Assembly: GCA_964396595.1 (NCBI GenBank)
Contig: CAYNFR010000005.1
Span: 1-64,000, forward strand
Source of the DNA: CAYNFR01 sp964396595
Lineage (GTDB): Bacteria; Bacteroidota; Bacteroidia; Chitinophagales; Saprospiraceae
Direction of reading: 5' to 3'
Length of the DNA stretch: 64,000 nucleotides
In this document: one piece after another, positions 28,584 through 37,688 of the stretch
How positions within the stretch are numbered: the first letter of the stretch is position 1
How the letters are laid out: the number at the start of each line of letters is the position of its first letter
The notes under the pieces: model-generated
Told to the model about the DNA's origin: nothing
Seen by the model: only the letters and a program-made list of their open reading frames with translations
The model's database searches: none
Program-made: the position numbers and the translations under genes

Positions 28584-28993
28584 AGTAAGGTATTGACTTA
28601 TGACGATTGATCCTGATAAACATAATTGGATATAGAATATCCAATATTTCTCTTGTGAATGCAATGTAAAGATAAGCTTACTAAAATCGAACTAATCAGC
28701 TATGATCATTTCACTCAAAAAATGTCAATAGCCCATTTTTCAGCGGCTCGTTTTTAGAGAATCTTGTCTCTTCATCAGATGACTAACGAGAGGAGATCAA
28801 TCGAGAAGCGACTTTCCTCAATAAACAATTCGCTGATTTATTGACTAGATAGCATATGGTTGATTAATACCAATAAATAAATTGGCCGTTAGACGAAAAT
28901 ATTAGCTCTTTAAACGTAGTAAAAAATAAAAAATAGCGTTGTTTTGATGCTTCTTTTATAACAAGGACGGTTGAGACGTTTTATGACTATTAA
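28584..28993. other. Divergent intergenic region
   Basis: These 410 bases lie between the divergent serine hydrolase and arginine decarboxylase genes. They contain copy C of the dispersed repeat (about 28690-28870). No ORF, RNA gene or clear promoter was identified in the rest. Confidence 0.6.
28690..28870 (+). repeat. Dispersed intergenic repeat, copy C (diverged)
   Basis: This copy retains AACTAATCAGC, GATCATTTCACTCAAAAAATG, GCTGATTTATTGACTAGATAGCAT and GGTTGATTA in the order seen in copies A, B and D. The middle part is poorly matched. It has the same orientation and lies between divergent genes. Confidence 0.6.
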
Positions 28994-30409
28994 ATGGCAA
29001 TAAAAAATACCTATTTTGATCTGATTGATCAAACCTACTATTTCCCTCAAGAGGGATTTGATCTAAGGAATGACTACCTCACCTTTCACGGAATATCGCT
29101 CAAATATCTAATTGAGAAATATGGCACGCCGTTTAAATTGATCTATTTGCCACGCATTCAAGACCAAATAAAAAAGGCAAGAAATCTATTTAATAGAAGT
29201 ATCAAGAAGCATAAATACAGCGGCAAATACTACTATTGCTACTGCACCAAGTGCTGTCACTTTGCTCATGTGATCAAAACCGCATTGCGCGAGGGAGTTC
29301 ATTTGGAGACTTCATCTGCTTTTGATATTGATCTGATAAAGAACTTGCATAAAGAAGGCGAGCTTGATAAATCCATCATAATCGTCCACAATGGTTACAA
29401 GACTGTTGATTATCTGGAGCGCATCATTGCATTGCAGAGAGAGGGATTTACGAATTCAATCATTGTTTTAGACTCTAAAACTGAGCTTGATCGGATGATG
29501 ACTTTCACCAAAGGGCTGAAGCACAAGATAAAAGTGGGAATGCGCATGGCTATTGATGAGGAGCCGCAGTCTGCATATTATACTTCACGGCTTGGCATCA
29601 GGAGTTCAGAGATAATCGATTTTTATAATAAAAACATCAAGGCGAACGATAAGATTGAGCTTAAAATGCTGCATTTTTTTGTTGATTCCGGCATTAAAGA
29701 CAGCCTTTACTACTGGGGGGAGTTTCAGAAGGCACTGAAGCTTTTCGCACAGCTCAAGAATATTTGTCCGACGCTGGATTCGATTAATCTAGGGGGAGGA
29801 TTTCCGATACGGAACAATCTCGGATTTGATTATGATTATGAGTACATGATCAACGAGATAGTCGGCAATATCAAAGAAGCTTGTACTGACGAAGGTATTG
29901 ACGAGCCTGATATCTTTACGGAGTTTGGCAAGTACACAGTCGGAGAAGCAGGAGCGATTATCTTCTCAGTTCTAGAGCAGAAGCAACAGAATGACGCCGA
30001 GCTATGGTATATCGTTGACAATAGTTTAATGAATACGATACCGGATGCATGGTCAATATTCGAGAAGTTCATCTTGTTGCCGGTTAACAAATGGAATAAT
30101 GAATATTCGCGTGTGAGTATCGGTGGTATATCGTGTGATCACAGCGATTATTACAACTCTGAAGATCTCAATCAGCAAGTTCATTTACCTAAATTTAAGA
30201 ACACAGACAAAGAGCCTTTGTACATCGGTTTCTTTCATACCGGAGCGTATCAGGACAGCATTAGTGGTTATGGGGGGATAAAACATTGTTTAATTCCTGC
30301 TCCGAAGCACATAATAGTTGACAGAGATGAAAAAGGTAATTACATTGACTATGTTTATCGCCGAGAGCAAAGTGTAGATGATATGCTTAATATACTGGGA
30401 TATAAGTAG
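28994..30409 (+). CDS. Arginine decarboxylase-like PLP enzyme (fold III)
   Basis: This 471-residue protein belongs to the alanine-racemase-fold decarboxylases and resembles the approximately 465-residue arginine decarboxylases of Bacteroidota, including the opening IDQTYYFPQEGF. The PLP lysine is in YYCYCTKCCHFAHV. The glycine-rich phosphate-binding segment is NLGGGFPIRNN, and later active-site residues are in FFHTGAYQDS. It would make agmatine from arginine, feeding polyamine synthesis. The deoxyhypusine-synthase-like gene downstream supports this. Diaminopimelate or ornithine decarboxylase activity is less likely. Confidence 0.87.
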   Translation: MAIKNTYFDLIDQTYYFPQEGFDLRNDYLTFHGISLKYLIEKYGTPFKLIYLPRIQDQIKKARNLFNRSIKKHKYSGKYYYCYCTKCCHFAHVIKTALREGVHLETSSAFDIDLIKNLHKEGELDKSIIIVHNGYKTVDYLERIIALQREGFTNSIIVLDSKTELDRMMTFTKGLKHKIKVGMRMAIDEEPQSAYYTSRLGIRSSEIIDFYNKNIKANDKIELKMLHFFVDSGIKDSLYYWGEFQKALKLFAQLKNICPTLDSINLGGGFPIRNNLGFDYDYEYMINEIVGNIKEACTDEGIDEPDIFTEFGKYTVGEAGAIIFSVLEQKQQNDAELWYIVDNSLMNTIPDAWSIFEKFILLPVNKWNNEYSRVSIGGISCDHSDYYNSEDLNQQVHLPKFKNTDKEPLYIGFFHTGAYQDSISGYGGIKHCLIPAPKHIIVDRDEKGNYIDYVYRREQSVDDMLNILGYK

Positions 30410-30447
30410 CAATAATGGTATTTCTAAGAAATTATTCGGTTGATTGA

Positions 30448-30481
30448 TTGCACTATATATATAAAATTATTTTAATATTTG
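30448..30481 (+). promoter_or_regulatory. Possible promoter of the deoxyhypusine-synthase-like gene
   Basis: TTG at 30448-30450 and AATATTTG at 30474-30481 approximate the Bacteroidota -33 and -7 elements, with a spacer near 23 bases. The start codon is 15 bases downstream. The match is imperfect. Confidence 0.28.
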
Positions 30482-30496
30482 CGCAAGCATTGTTTC

Positions 30497-31477
30497 ATGA
30501 GTAATAATAAAGGCCCGATAGGTCAGTTTATAGTTGAGCATTACAAGCATTTTAACGCTGCGGCCTTAGTTGACGCAGTTAAAGCTTATGAAGATCAATT
30601 GGCTACTGGTCATAAGATGCTGATAAGTCTGGCAGGTGCTATGTCTACTGCCGAACTAGGTAAATCGCTAGCTGAGATGATTCGGCAGGATAAGGTTCAC
30701 ATTATCTCTTGTACAGGTGCGAATCTCGAAGAGGATGTCTTTAATCTTGTTGCACACAATCATTACAGACGTATACCTAACTATCGGGATCTCTCTCCTC
30801 AAGACGAGCAAGAATTACTCGATCAGCATTTTAACAGAGTGACGGATACTTGTATTCCAGAGATGGAAGCCATGCGAAATATAGAAGATCATCTTATCCG
30901 TGAGTGGCAGTCTGCAGTTGACAAGGGAGATCGATATCTACCCCATGAGTTTTTCTACAAAATATTACGTGATGGTAGTCTGAAGGATAAATATCAGATC
31001 GATCCGAAGAACTCTTGGCTGTTGGCTGCTGCCGAGAAGAATCTCCCGATCATTGTTCCCGGATGGGAAGATAGCACATGCGGTAATTTTTTTGCTTCAC
31101 ATTGTATTGATAAGGGATGGGATCCGAGGACAGTAAGGTCAGGTATTGAGTATATGATTTATCTTGCCAAGTGGTATGAAGAAAATGCCGGTGATATAGG
31201 AGTGGGCTTTTTTCAGATCGGTGGTGGCATAGCAGGAGATTTTCCGATATGTGTTGTTCCGATGTTGCATCAAGATCTCGAAAAAGATCATGTGCCGGTA
31301 TGGAGTTATTTTTGTCAGATTAGTGATAGTACTACGAGTTATGGATCCTACTCCGGTGCTGTTCCCAATGAGAAGATTACATGGGGCAAATTAGAGATAA
31401 ATACCCCGAAGTTTATTGTTGAATCAGATGCAACAATTGTTGCGCCTTTGATATTTGCATATTTATTAGGATGGTAA
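30497..31477 (+). CDS. Deoxyhypusine-synthase-like protein, probable polyamine enzyme
   Basis: This 326-residue protein belongs to the deoxyhypusine synthase family. Family features include SLAGAMSTAELG, the NAD-site region TGANLEEDVFNLV, VPGWEDSTCGNFF, FQIGGGIAGDFP and the active-site lysine in NEKITWGKLEI. Bacteria have no eIF5A, and bacterial homologues are reported to act in polyamine synthesis, for example homospermidine synthesis. The nearby arginine decarboxylase fits that. I start at ATG 30497 because the open frame upstream adds only six unconserved residues. Confidence 0.9.
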   Translation: MSNNKGPIGQFIVEHYKHFNAAALVDAVKAYEDQLATGHKMLISLAGAMSTAELGKSLAEMIRQDKVHIISCTGANLEEDVFNLVAHNHYRRIPNYRDLSPQDEQELLDQHFNRVTDTCIPEMEAMRNIEDHLIREWQSAVDKGDRYLPHEFFYKILRDGSLKDKYQIDPKNSWLLAAAEKNLPIIVPGWEDSTCGNFFASHCIDKGWDPRTVRSGIEYMIYLAKWYEENAGDIGVGFFQIGGGIAGDFPICVVPMLHQDLEKDHVPVWSYFCQISDSTTSYGSYSGAVPNEKITWGKLEINTPKFIVESDATIVAPLIFAYLLGW

Positions 31478-31562
31478 ATATAATAAAAATTAAGATCATA
31501 TTGTTTCACTTAAAAATCTAATGCTTAACAATTAGAGAATTCCATGTTGTTTTTTTTGAAAA

Positions 31563-31730
31563 ATGAAAAAGATCAAGAAATTAAAAAAGGATATGGACGG
31601 CAGGGAGTTGCCCGTACAGACCAAGACTGTCAAAAAAACTAAAAAAAAGATCACTCGTTTTATTGAGGAAGAAGATATCGAAAAGTGGAGTATAAAACGA
31701 TTGATCAACGACATTTACGACGATGAATAA
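31563..31730 (+). CDS. Small lysine-rich protein (55 residues)
   Basis: A short ORF encodes MKKIKKLKKDMDGRELPVQT and on to 55 residues, with an extremely basic N-terminal half and an acidic end (NDIYDDE). It lies 21 bases before the next gene, which encodes a protein with a strongly acidic tail. I do not recognise a named family. The spacing, ATG start and consistent coding character suggest a real gene cotranscribed with its neighbour. Confidence 0.6.
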   Translation: MKKIKKLKKDMDGRELPVQTKTVKKTKKKITRFIEEEDIEKWSIKRLINDIYDDE

Positions 31731-31751
31731 CATCATGATAAAAGTATCCCT

Positions 31752-32141
31752 ATGAACAAACCAAGAGTTATCAAAGATTTTGAAAAACTTGAAACCAATA
31801 TTCAAGAGCAGATAAAGTTGCAATATCCGTACGGATTTGACAAGTATCTTATCTCTTTCAAGAATATGGAAGGAAAGTTTGTCAGTGCCCTTCCATTTGA
31901 GACGGAGGACAAGTATTACCTAGTAAGAATGACCAAAGCAGAGGCTAGAGAGATCATTGAGCAAGATGATGATTATGGCGATGACGGTGTACTTAAAGAT
32001 GAAATTCGTGAAGAATATTCTGATAAATATGTCGAAGATATCGAACTAGATGGCGAGATGGATGATCTGGACGATGATGATGATCTCGCTGATCTTGATG
32101 GTGAGGACGATATGGAGGACGATGGTGATGATGAGGATTAG
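31752..32141 (+). CDS. Conserved hypothetical protein with acidic tail
   Basis: This 129-residue protein has a compact N-terminal region with KLQYPYGFDKYLISFKN and GKFVSALPFETEDKYYLVRM, a pattern I recall from many Bacteroidota conserved hypothetical proteins, sometimes mislabelled DNA primase. The last about 45 residues are almost all Asp/Glu/Gly/Leu. No catalytic motif is seen. The small basic protein encoded just upstream has opposite charge, so the two may interact; this is inference. Confidence 0.8.
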   Translation: MNKPRVIKDFEKLETNIQEQIKLQYPYGFDKYLISFKNMEGKFVSALPFETEDKYYLVRMTKAEAREIIEQDDDYGDDGVLKDEIREEYSDKYVEDIELDGEMDDLDDDDDLADLDGEDDMEDDGDDED

Positions 32142-32180
32142 TGGATAGCAGTTGGGGTTAAATAAAAATGCTGACTTTTT

Positions 32181-32340
32181 AACGAATTAGTTGCGATCAA
32201 TTTCGCTCAAAAAATGCTCATTTCCTATTATCCTGATGCTCTTTTTTCGTCAATAGCTCTTCTATTCACTTAAAAAGGGGCATTGTCTAAAAAAAATGAC
32301 TGATTTTTTGATCTGAAAACATCTGACTGATTAGTTACCT
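32181..32340 (+). repeat. Dispersed intergenic repeat, copy D
   Basis: This copy is very like copy A at 21086-21250: GCGATCAATTTCGCTCAAAA, CATTTCCTATTAT, TGCTCTTTTTT, GTCAATAGCTCTTCTATTCA, GACTGATTTTTTGAT and CATCTGACTGATTAGTTAC appear in order. It is followed by a small hairpin, CTGAC-TTTTA-GTCAG at 32339-32353. It sits between convergent genes in the 246-base gap 32142-32387. Confidence 0.8.
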
Positions 32341-32387
32341 GACTTTTAGTCAGACAGCATCCTTAGACAAGCTCAATTCCTAAACCA

Positions 32388-34649
32388 TCAATTCCCCTCA
32401 GCTAGAATCTCCTGTTCAGTCATTAAGTCATCACTTACGCTAAGTTTGTCACGTAAGTCTTTAACTTCTGATGTCTTGATCAGTTGTGGTGTAGTACTGA
32501 ATGCATTGGTAACATAATTGGCAATGAAAGCGATGTCTTGATCGCTAATATCCGGATTTCTTATAAGTCCGGGCATTGCTGTATGGAATGTTTGCGTCTG
32601 TCCATTGATCGTGACTGATCCTGTCATGCCTCGCAGTATTGTTTTAACAATATTCTTTATGGGACTATTGACCACAGCTGCACCTATAAGTGAAGGGGCA
32701 AGGTTAGCAAGTCCTTCGCCGCCCATATCATGACATCCTGAGCAATGCATATTAAATAATATGCGTCCTTCTGTCAGTCCTCTGGCGTCTTCCGGTCCAT
32801 TTCTCTTTCGATAAATAGCAAGTACACGGTCATTCTTGATATTAGTACGGAGTCGACCCCAGATTGACTGATAGATAGTGTCTGAAGGAGGTATGATTTT
32901 GTTAAAGTGCGCGAGATGATCCGTATTTATGGCTACAGCAAGGGCATTAGCATATCTTACATCAAATGGGTAGCGATTAACTAAGCTGGTCATAATATCA
33001 TTTGCCCAAAAATTATCTAGCTCTAGCATGGTAGATATGGACAAAGCGATATGTATATCAGTGATTTCATTATTTAACTCGCTAGCTCGATTAACTATTC
33101 TTTTATACTCTTCAGGATTATTTATAGCACGAATGTTTCCGAGTAGCACACAGTGAGCATTGACCCACAGGTCAGAGAATTTTTCTTGGACTTTTATTAA
33201 GTCTTTAATGTCTAGCTCGTTGAGCGCATCTGCGATGTATAAAAGATGCAGGAGTTGGGTGAGTTCGTTTGCATCTTCTATTGCCTTCCGTAGTTGCGAT
33301 TTTACTAGAGCAGACTTGCTGTTGATAAGCATTTGATGAGCGGTCATTCTGATGCGACGGTTTTCATTTTTTAACATGTCGATCATTTGTGTAATAGACC
33401 ATTCTCTTACATCTATCTGTTGATAAGAAGAAGCATTGTTTGGGGCGATTCTCAGAATTCTGCCCATACCCGTGATCTTATCTAGACCTTTTTGTTCTAT
33501 CAGATTTTTTAGATAGCTGGTCATATATGTCTTGTGCTGGATGATACCTCGATGCATATCGACCACGTATAGTGCGTTATCAGGTCCTTCATATAAGTTT
33601 ACCGGGCGGAATCCTTCATCAGTACTGCGGAGGAATTCAGTGTTGGTGTATGCGTTTTCACCTTTTTGGGTGAGAACTTGCTGGTTTATGATGACTCTTT
33701 TTATGGCATTCGCTTCGGGTACGCCTACGAAGACCGAACCCTTGATAGATTCTCCGAGATAAATGCTGTTATACAGAAGAACTCCCGCTACGGCAGTTAA
33801 TTCTCTCACTTTACCGTCGGCATCGAGTGCCCCATCTGTGTAACCTCTGTTAATGGCGGTGACATGTGCCGGGTAAACTGATCTATCCTTTACCGGGTCT
33901 CTATGTATGATTTCCCGAGGCATGAAATAGGGGTTCTTGCTTACAAGATCCGGTATAACTTGATCAGCATATAATGCATTGCTATTATCATTGTAATACA
34001 GTCTCCCGATGTCATCTATTGTCAGACCCCACTGGCCACGACGTATGCTGGGCTCTATATGCCATTGTCCGTCTTGATCACGCTTGTAGCGTTTGCTGCA
34101 TTTAGCGCTATATATCCAGTTGTCAATGTTTAAAGTAAGGCTGTTAGAGGCATGTTCTACATTTCCACCTTCGACATAATTGCTGTCAACGATGATGGTA
34201 TTGACAATTTTATCCTGTGCAATTTCACTAAAGTATAAGAAGGGGGGGACAGCATAAAGGAGACCATCATAGACAAGAGCCATGGCTCTTGCTTGGGGCA
34301 TACTATCAAGGACGATGGTCTTACGGTCGATTATGCCATCTTTATCCGTATCTTCCAATATCGAAATGCGTGAATTGGGGAGGTTTTCATCTCCTTGAAT
34401 ATTGGGCATGTAATCTGCCAGTTCTAATACCCACATACGTCCTCTTAGATCCCAGTCGAGTGCTACAGGAGCATCAAGTAATGGCTCGGCAACAACTACA
34501 TCAAGTTTTAAATGATCCTCTGCAAATGTGTAATCACTAAGGTCAGGTAGGGGATAATCTAGTTTTTCTTTTTGTATACAACCCGAGAGGTTCAAAAAGG
34601 CTATTGTCGAAAAAAATAAAGGGAGGTAGTCTTTAAAATTAACCATCAT
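32388..34649 (-). CDS. Lipoprotein with beta-propeller dehydrogenase-like domain, HEAT-like region and C-terminal cytochrome c
   Basis: The 753-residue product starts with a lipoprotein signal (LNLSGC, C24). Residues about 40-400 resemble the membrane-bound dehydrogenase/PQQ-like propeller domain (LDWDLRGRMWVLELADYMPN, EGPDNALYVVDMHRGI). A helical, HEAT-like region follows (about 420-610). The C-terminal cytochrome c domain has CSGCH at C636 with a methionine ligand candidate in TAMPGLI. Such proteins are common in Planctomycetes and Bacteroidota, and sugar oxidation is often suggested. The substrate is unknown. A second ATG one codon in is equally possible. Confidence 0.85.
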   Translation of the reverse strand: MMVNFKDYLPLFFSTIAFLNLSGCIQKEKLDYPLPDLSDYTFAEDHLKLDVVVAEPLLDAPVALDWDLRGRMWVLELADYMPNIQGDENLPNSRISILEDTDKDGIIDRKTIVLDSMPQARAMALVYDGLLYAVPPFLYFSEIAQDKIVNTIIVDSNYVEGGNVEHASNSLTLNIDNWIYSAKCSKRYKRDQDGQWHIEPSIRRGQWGLTIDDIGRLYYNDNSNALYADQVIPDLVSKNPYFMPREIIHRDPVKDRSVYPAHVTAINRGYTDGALDADGKVRELTAVAGVLLYNSIYLGESIKGSVFVGVPEANAIKRVIINQQVLTQKGENAYTNTEFLRSTDEGFRPVNLYEGPDNALYVVDMHRGIIQHKTYMTSYLKNLIEQKGLDKITGMGRILRIAPNNASSYQQIDVREWSITQMIDMLKNENRRIRMTAHQMLINSKSALVKSQLRKAIEDANELTQLLHLLYIADALNELDIKDLIKVQEKFSDLWVNAHCVLLGNIRAINNPEEYKRIVNRASELNNEITDIHIALSISTMLELDNFWANDIMTSLVNRYPFDVRYANALAVAINTDHLAHFNKIIPPSDTIYQSIWGRLRTNIKNDRVLAIYRKRNGPEDARGLTEGRILFNMHCSGCHDMGGEGLANLAPSLIGAAVVNSPIKNIVKTILRGMTGSVTINGQTQTFHTAMPGLIRNPDISDQDIAFIANYVTNAFSTTPQLIKTSEVKDLRDKLSVSDDLMTEQEILAEGN

Positions 34650-34709
34650 AATATGTGAAAGAATTATGTCATGTAATATATGTTCATTAAGTCAGCGTTT
34701 AGAGACAAT

Positions 34710-35984
34710 TCAACTTTCTGCATCATCATCAAGCTCGTCATCGAGTCCCAGTTCCAGCGCTTTAATCGATTGAATAGAATTACCTGCTATTCCTTTTATA
34801 CTACCGTGCATATTGATCGTGTTAATCAGTACCTTGTCGAGTTGTTTTTGTCTTTTTGACCAGATGTTTTGCATAGCTCTTTTTTCTTTATCGAGATCTT
34901 TTTGCATTTCTTTAAATCCTTCTACGATACCTTCTATTTGCATTCTGAATTCATTGCTTGTTAAGTAGCTGTAAAGCATTACCATCTTATCTCCTTTGTT
35001 TTCTTGAGAAGCTATTGCTTGACTGAGTTGAATGATGGATTCGCGTAACACGGCACACAGCCCTTTAAATTCAGAAAAGGTACATATCCAGATTCCCTCT
35101 ACCATTCCCATTCTCTCCAAGTCCTTGGGCATTGCTTCTGTGACGAGCACGCCAATGTTAGCATTATGTAAGCGCATATCAGCCCTAAATTTCTCTATCC
35201 AGGCAGGCTGAAATTCCTTAGTACGTTTACTCTCGTAATAAATTAATCCACAATTGGCGCGTTGCCTGGTGTTAACGATCTGTAGGCAGTCGCCGCCTCG
35301 GACGCCTTTTTTAATTTCTTCTATCCTATCCAATGGAAATTGGGTGGACAACCATTCTTCGATGGCTAGCTCTTGCGCTTCTCCTTGAAGCTGGGTGCTT
35401 CCTTGTTCTGCTTTGCGTTGTGCTTCGGACAGCTGTACCTTGAGTTGATCAATGATGATTCTGTTTTTATGTAATTCTAGTTCGGTTTCTTCCTTCGTTT
35501 TTCTGCTTAAGGCTTCTATTTCGATTCGGAGCTTTTCGTTGTATTGTTTTTCACTTCGAGCGGTAATTTCGGCGTGTTGTTGATCTTTTTCTCGTTTGAG
35601 GCGTTCGTTTTCGGCGGTCAGCCGGTGAAATTCGGCAAGTTTTTTATTTTGTTCGTTTAATTCTTCATTGAGAAGTTTAATCCGTTGTTCGTTTTCTTGT
35701 TCTAGACTTGATTTTATTTGTTTACGAATTATTTCGCTTTGTTCCTTCACGCGCGCGTTTACTGACTCATTTAGTCGAAGTGTAAAAGCTTCTTGTTGTT
35801 TAGCAATTTCCGCCTGCTGTAGTTTAATGCTAGCCTTTTCCGCTTCTATAGATGCTTTTTCGGCATCGCTTCTTTGTTTATAGTCTGATTTAATCTTCGC
35901 TTCGATCTGGTTGTGTAGAATGTCATCTACATCTATAAGTTGGCCACAATTAGGACAGCTAACATTAATATCGGGCTTTGACAT
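34710..35984 (-). CDS. DUF2130 protein with zinc-ribbon-like start and coiled coil
   Basis: The 424-residue protein begins with SCPNCGQLIDV, a half zinc ribbon, followed by a long charged coiled coil (about 25-205, rich in Lys, Glu, Gln, Ala). The C-terminal half is the DUF2130 domain: EEWLSTQFPLDRIEEIKKG, then GGDCLQIVN and LIYYESKRTKEFQPAWIEKF, a nuclease-like core with Asp-Glu-Lys residues. The function of DUF2130 is not established; the core resembles restriction-endonuclease-like folds. It stands alone. Confidence 0.88.
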   Translation of the reverse strand: MSKPDINVSCPNCGQLIDVDDILHNQIEAKIKSDYKQRSDAEKASIEAEKASIKLQQAEIAKQQEAFTLRLNESVNARVKEQSEIIRKQIKSSLEQENEQRIKLLNEELNEQNKKLAEFHRLTAENERLKREKDQQHAEITARSEKQYNEKLRIEIEALSRKTKEETELELHKNRIIIDQLKVQLSEAQRKAEQGSTQLQGEAQELAIEEWLSTQFPLDRIEEIKKGVRGGDCLQIVNTRQRANCGLIYYESKRTKEFQPAWIEKFRADMRLHNANIGVLVTEAMPKDLERMGMVEGIWICTFSEFKGLCAVLRESIIQLSQAIASQENKGDKMVMLYSYLTSNEFRMQIEGIVEGFKEMQKDLDKEKRAMQNIWSKRQKQLDKVLINTINMHGSIKGIAGNSIQSIKALELGLDDELDDDAES

Positions 35985-36161
35985 GTAAGAATATTTGATG
36001 AAGTTAAAGGTAATAATAAGATGTGTAGCTCGCGAAATGAAAAGTATTCAATTCCACTTTTTCGAGCTGTATTCTTGCCTATTAGAAAATCCAAAGGTAA
36101 TCTGCTACATGAGTCTTATCATAAAGGGTGATAGAAACCGATGCGTTAAAGTATCGCAATA

Positions 36162-37016
36162 CTACTTCGATGTTGATAAGTTAGAGACAAACCGGATGGT
36201 ATCTCCCGGCTTTTTTTGGCCTATCTGAGAGATTGCTTTTTCCTCTAATTGAAGAATGCGAGGATAACCCCCTGTGGTCTGACAGTCTCGCATGAGAATG
36301 ACTAATTGCCCATTAGGTAATAACTGTACCGTTCCCGGCAGGACGGGAGAGGAGAGGATTGAGCGCTGATAACCTTCTTCTATCGGGTAGCCGTGTAGGC
36401 GATAACCCATTGTACTTGCATCTTGGGAGATGGTGAATGATTGATGAAGTTGATTTTTCTGATGATGAGAAAGAATTTCATACTCCGGGCCTTGATGACA
36501 TTTGACTTCTTCATTTGAAAGTGGGAATTCACATTCCAAGCTATTTTCTTCAATAGGAATAGGGTGAAGTTTGAATACCAAGAGATCATTTTTGAGGAGA
36601 CGAGATTGATGATAAGGCATTAATTGGCAGGCACTGCCAAATACATGATCAACTATTAATTGGCCGCAGGCCAAATAAATTCTTGCTCCAGCAGATAGTT
36701 CATCAATTTTAAGTATTTGGCTTTTACCAATTCTTGTCACGCAAGGGATCGATTTTTTTGTGCCATTAACAGATATAGATCCGTAAGCGCCGGTAAGAGA
36801 AATCATAGTCTCCGTAGAGAAATAGAACTCGGCACCTATACCGGTTATTTCCAGCAATGGGGCATCGGGTGGTAATAGGAGGGTGGATAATGCCTGACAG
36901 GCACTGATCGAGTCCATTGCGCCACTATTAGGAATGGCTAAATGCTTAAAAGCCATTCTGCCTTTATCGACCACGCTGACATCATTACCTGTGCGTATAA
37001 TGCGAATAAAGGCCAT
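36162..37016 (-). CDS. pxpC: 5-oxoprolinase subunit C
   Basis: PxpC (formerly KipA family) is part of the ATP-dependent PxpABC 5-oxoprolinase, which opens 5-oxoproline (pyroglutamate) to glutamate. The 284-residue protein carries VVDKGRMAFKHLAIPNSGAM, EITGIGAEFYF, STMGYRLHGYPI and ILMRDCQTTGGYPRI, all typical of the family. It is the last gene of the gcvP-gcvT-pxpABC series and starts 3 bases after pxpB. Confidence 0.94.
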   Translation of the reverse strand: MAFIRIIRTGNDVSVVDKGRMAFKHLAIPNSGAMDSISACQALSTLLLPPDAPLLEITGIGAEFYFSTETMISLTGAYGSISVNGTKKSIPCVTRIGKSQILKIDELSAGARIYLACGQLIVDHVFGSACQLMPYHQSRLLKNDLLVFKLHPIPIEENSLECEFPLSNEEVKCHQGPEYEILSHHQKNQLHQSFTISQDASTMGYRLHGYPIEEGYQRSILSSPVLPGTVQLLPNGQLVILMRDCQTTGGYPRILQLEEKAISQIGQKKPGDTIRFVSNLSTSK

Positions 37017-37019
37017 GAT

Positions 37020-37688
37020 CTAAGTAATTACTTTGAAAATCACCTCGTCGCCCGGCAAAAGCTGAGCCCCATTTGTGAGGTCAAATAGAGCATATTTAGT
37101 TTCTCCGATTAAATGCCATCCTCCGGGTGTCGAATGCGGGTAAATACAGCAGAGATCATCTGCTAGACCTATTGATCCGGCAGTGACACTAAGTCGTGGT
37201 GTTTCTTTGCGTCCGATGTAGAGTCGGGTGTCTGTATAGGCTAAATAGACAAATCCGGGCATAAAACCGAGAGAAAGAACCTTATATATCCTTGACTGAT
37301 GAATGTTTATCAATTCCTCATAGCACAGCTTATTGGATTTGAGAATTCGGTTGACATCTTCATGAGACTCGTCATAATATTGCACAGGTACATGATGTAC
37401 ACGAGGTGGACTAATGATGATTGTATCTGAGCGAATAAGATTATGAAGCTTGTTAATAACAAGATTTTTATATCTTGATCTGCTCAGTTCTATGCATAGA
37501 CTTGAGGATGCCGGGATGACATCAGTCACAGATCGCTGTAGAGCCTTTTTTATATTGACAGCTAATTGATATATTATACAACTGAGTTCGATGCGGTCAC
37601 GCGTCTTGTTTTGATCCCATTCCACCAAAATAGCATGTGTGCCATAAGATCGAATCACAGGATCAGACAATGTCTTCATATCAGTCAT
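37020..37688 (-). CDS. pxpB: 5-oxoprolinase subunit B
   Basis: PxpB (KipI family) forms the 5-oxoprolinase core with PxpC. Motifs include SYGTHAILVEW at the start, VHHVPVQYYDESHEDV, YKVLSLGFMPGFVYLAYTD and the ending STPGGWHLIGET with LLPGDEVIFKV. I start at ATG 37688 (MTDMKTL), whose first codons overlap the pxpA stop by 8 bases; the ATG at 37679 is an alternative. The longer open frame to 37763 lies inside pxpA and is not conserved-looking. Confidence 0.93.
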   Translation of the reverse strand: MTDMKTLSDPVIRSYGTHAILVEWDQNKTRDRIELSCIIYQLAVNIKKALQRSVTDVIPASSSLCIELSRSRYKNLVINKLHNLIRSDTIIISPPRVHHVPVQYYDESHEDVNRILKSNKLCYEELINIHQSRIYKVLSLGFMPGFVYLAYTDTRLYIGRKETPRLSVTAGSIGLADDLCCIYPHSTPGGWHLIGETKYALFDLTNGAQLLPGDEVIFKVIT

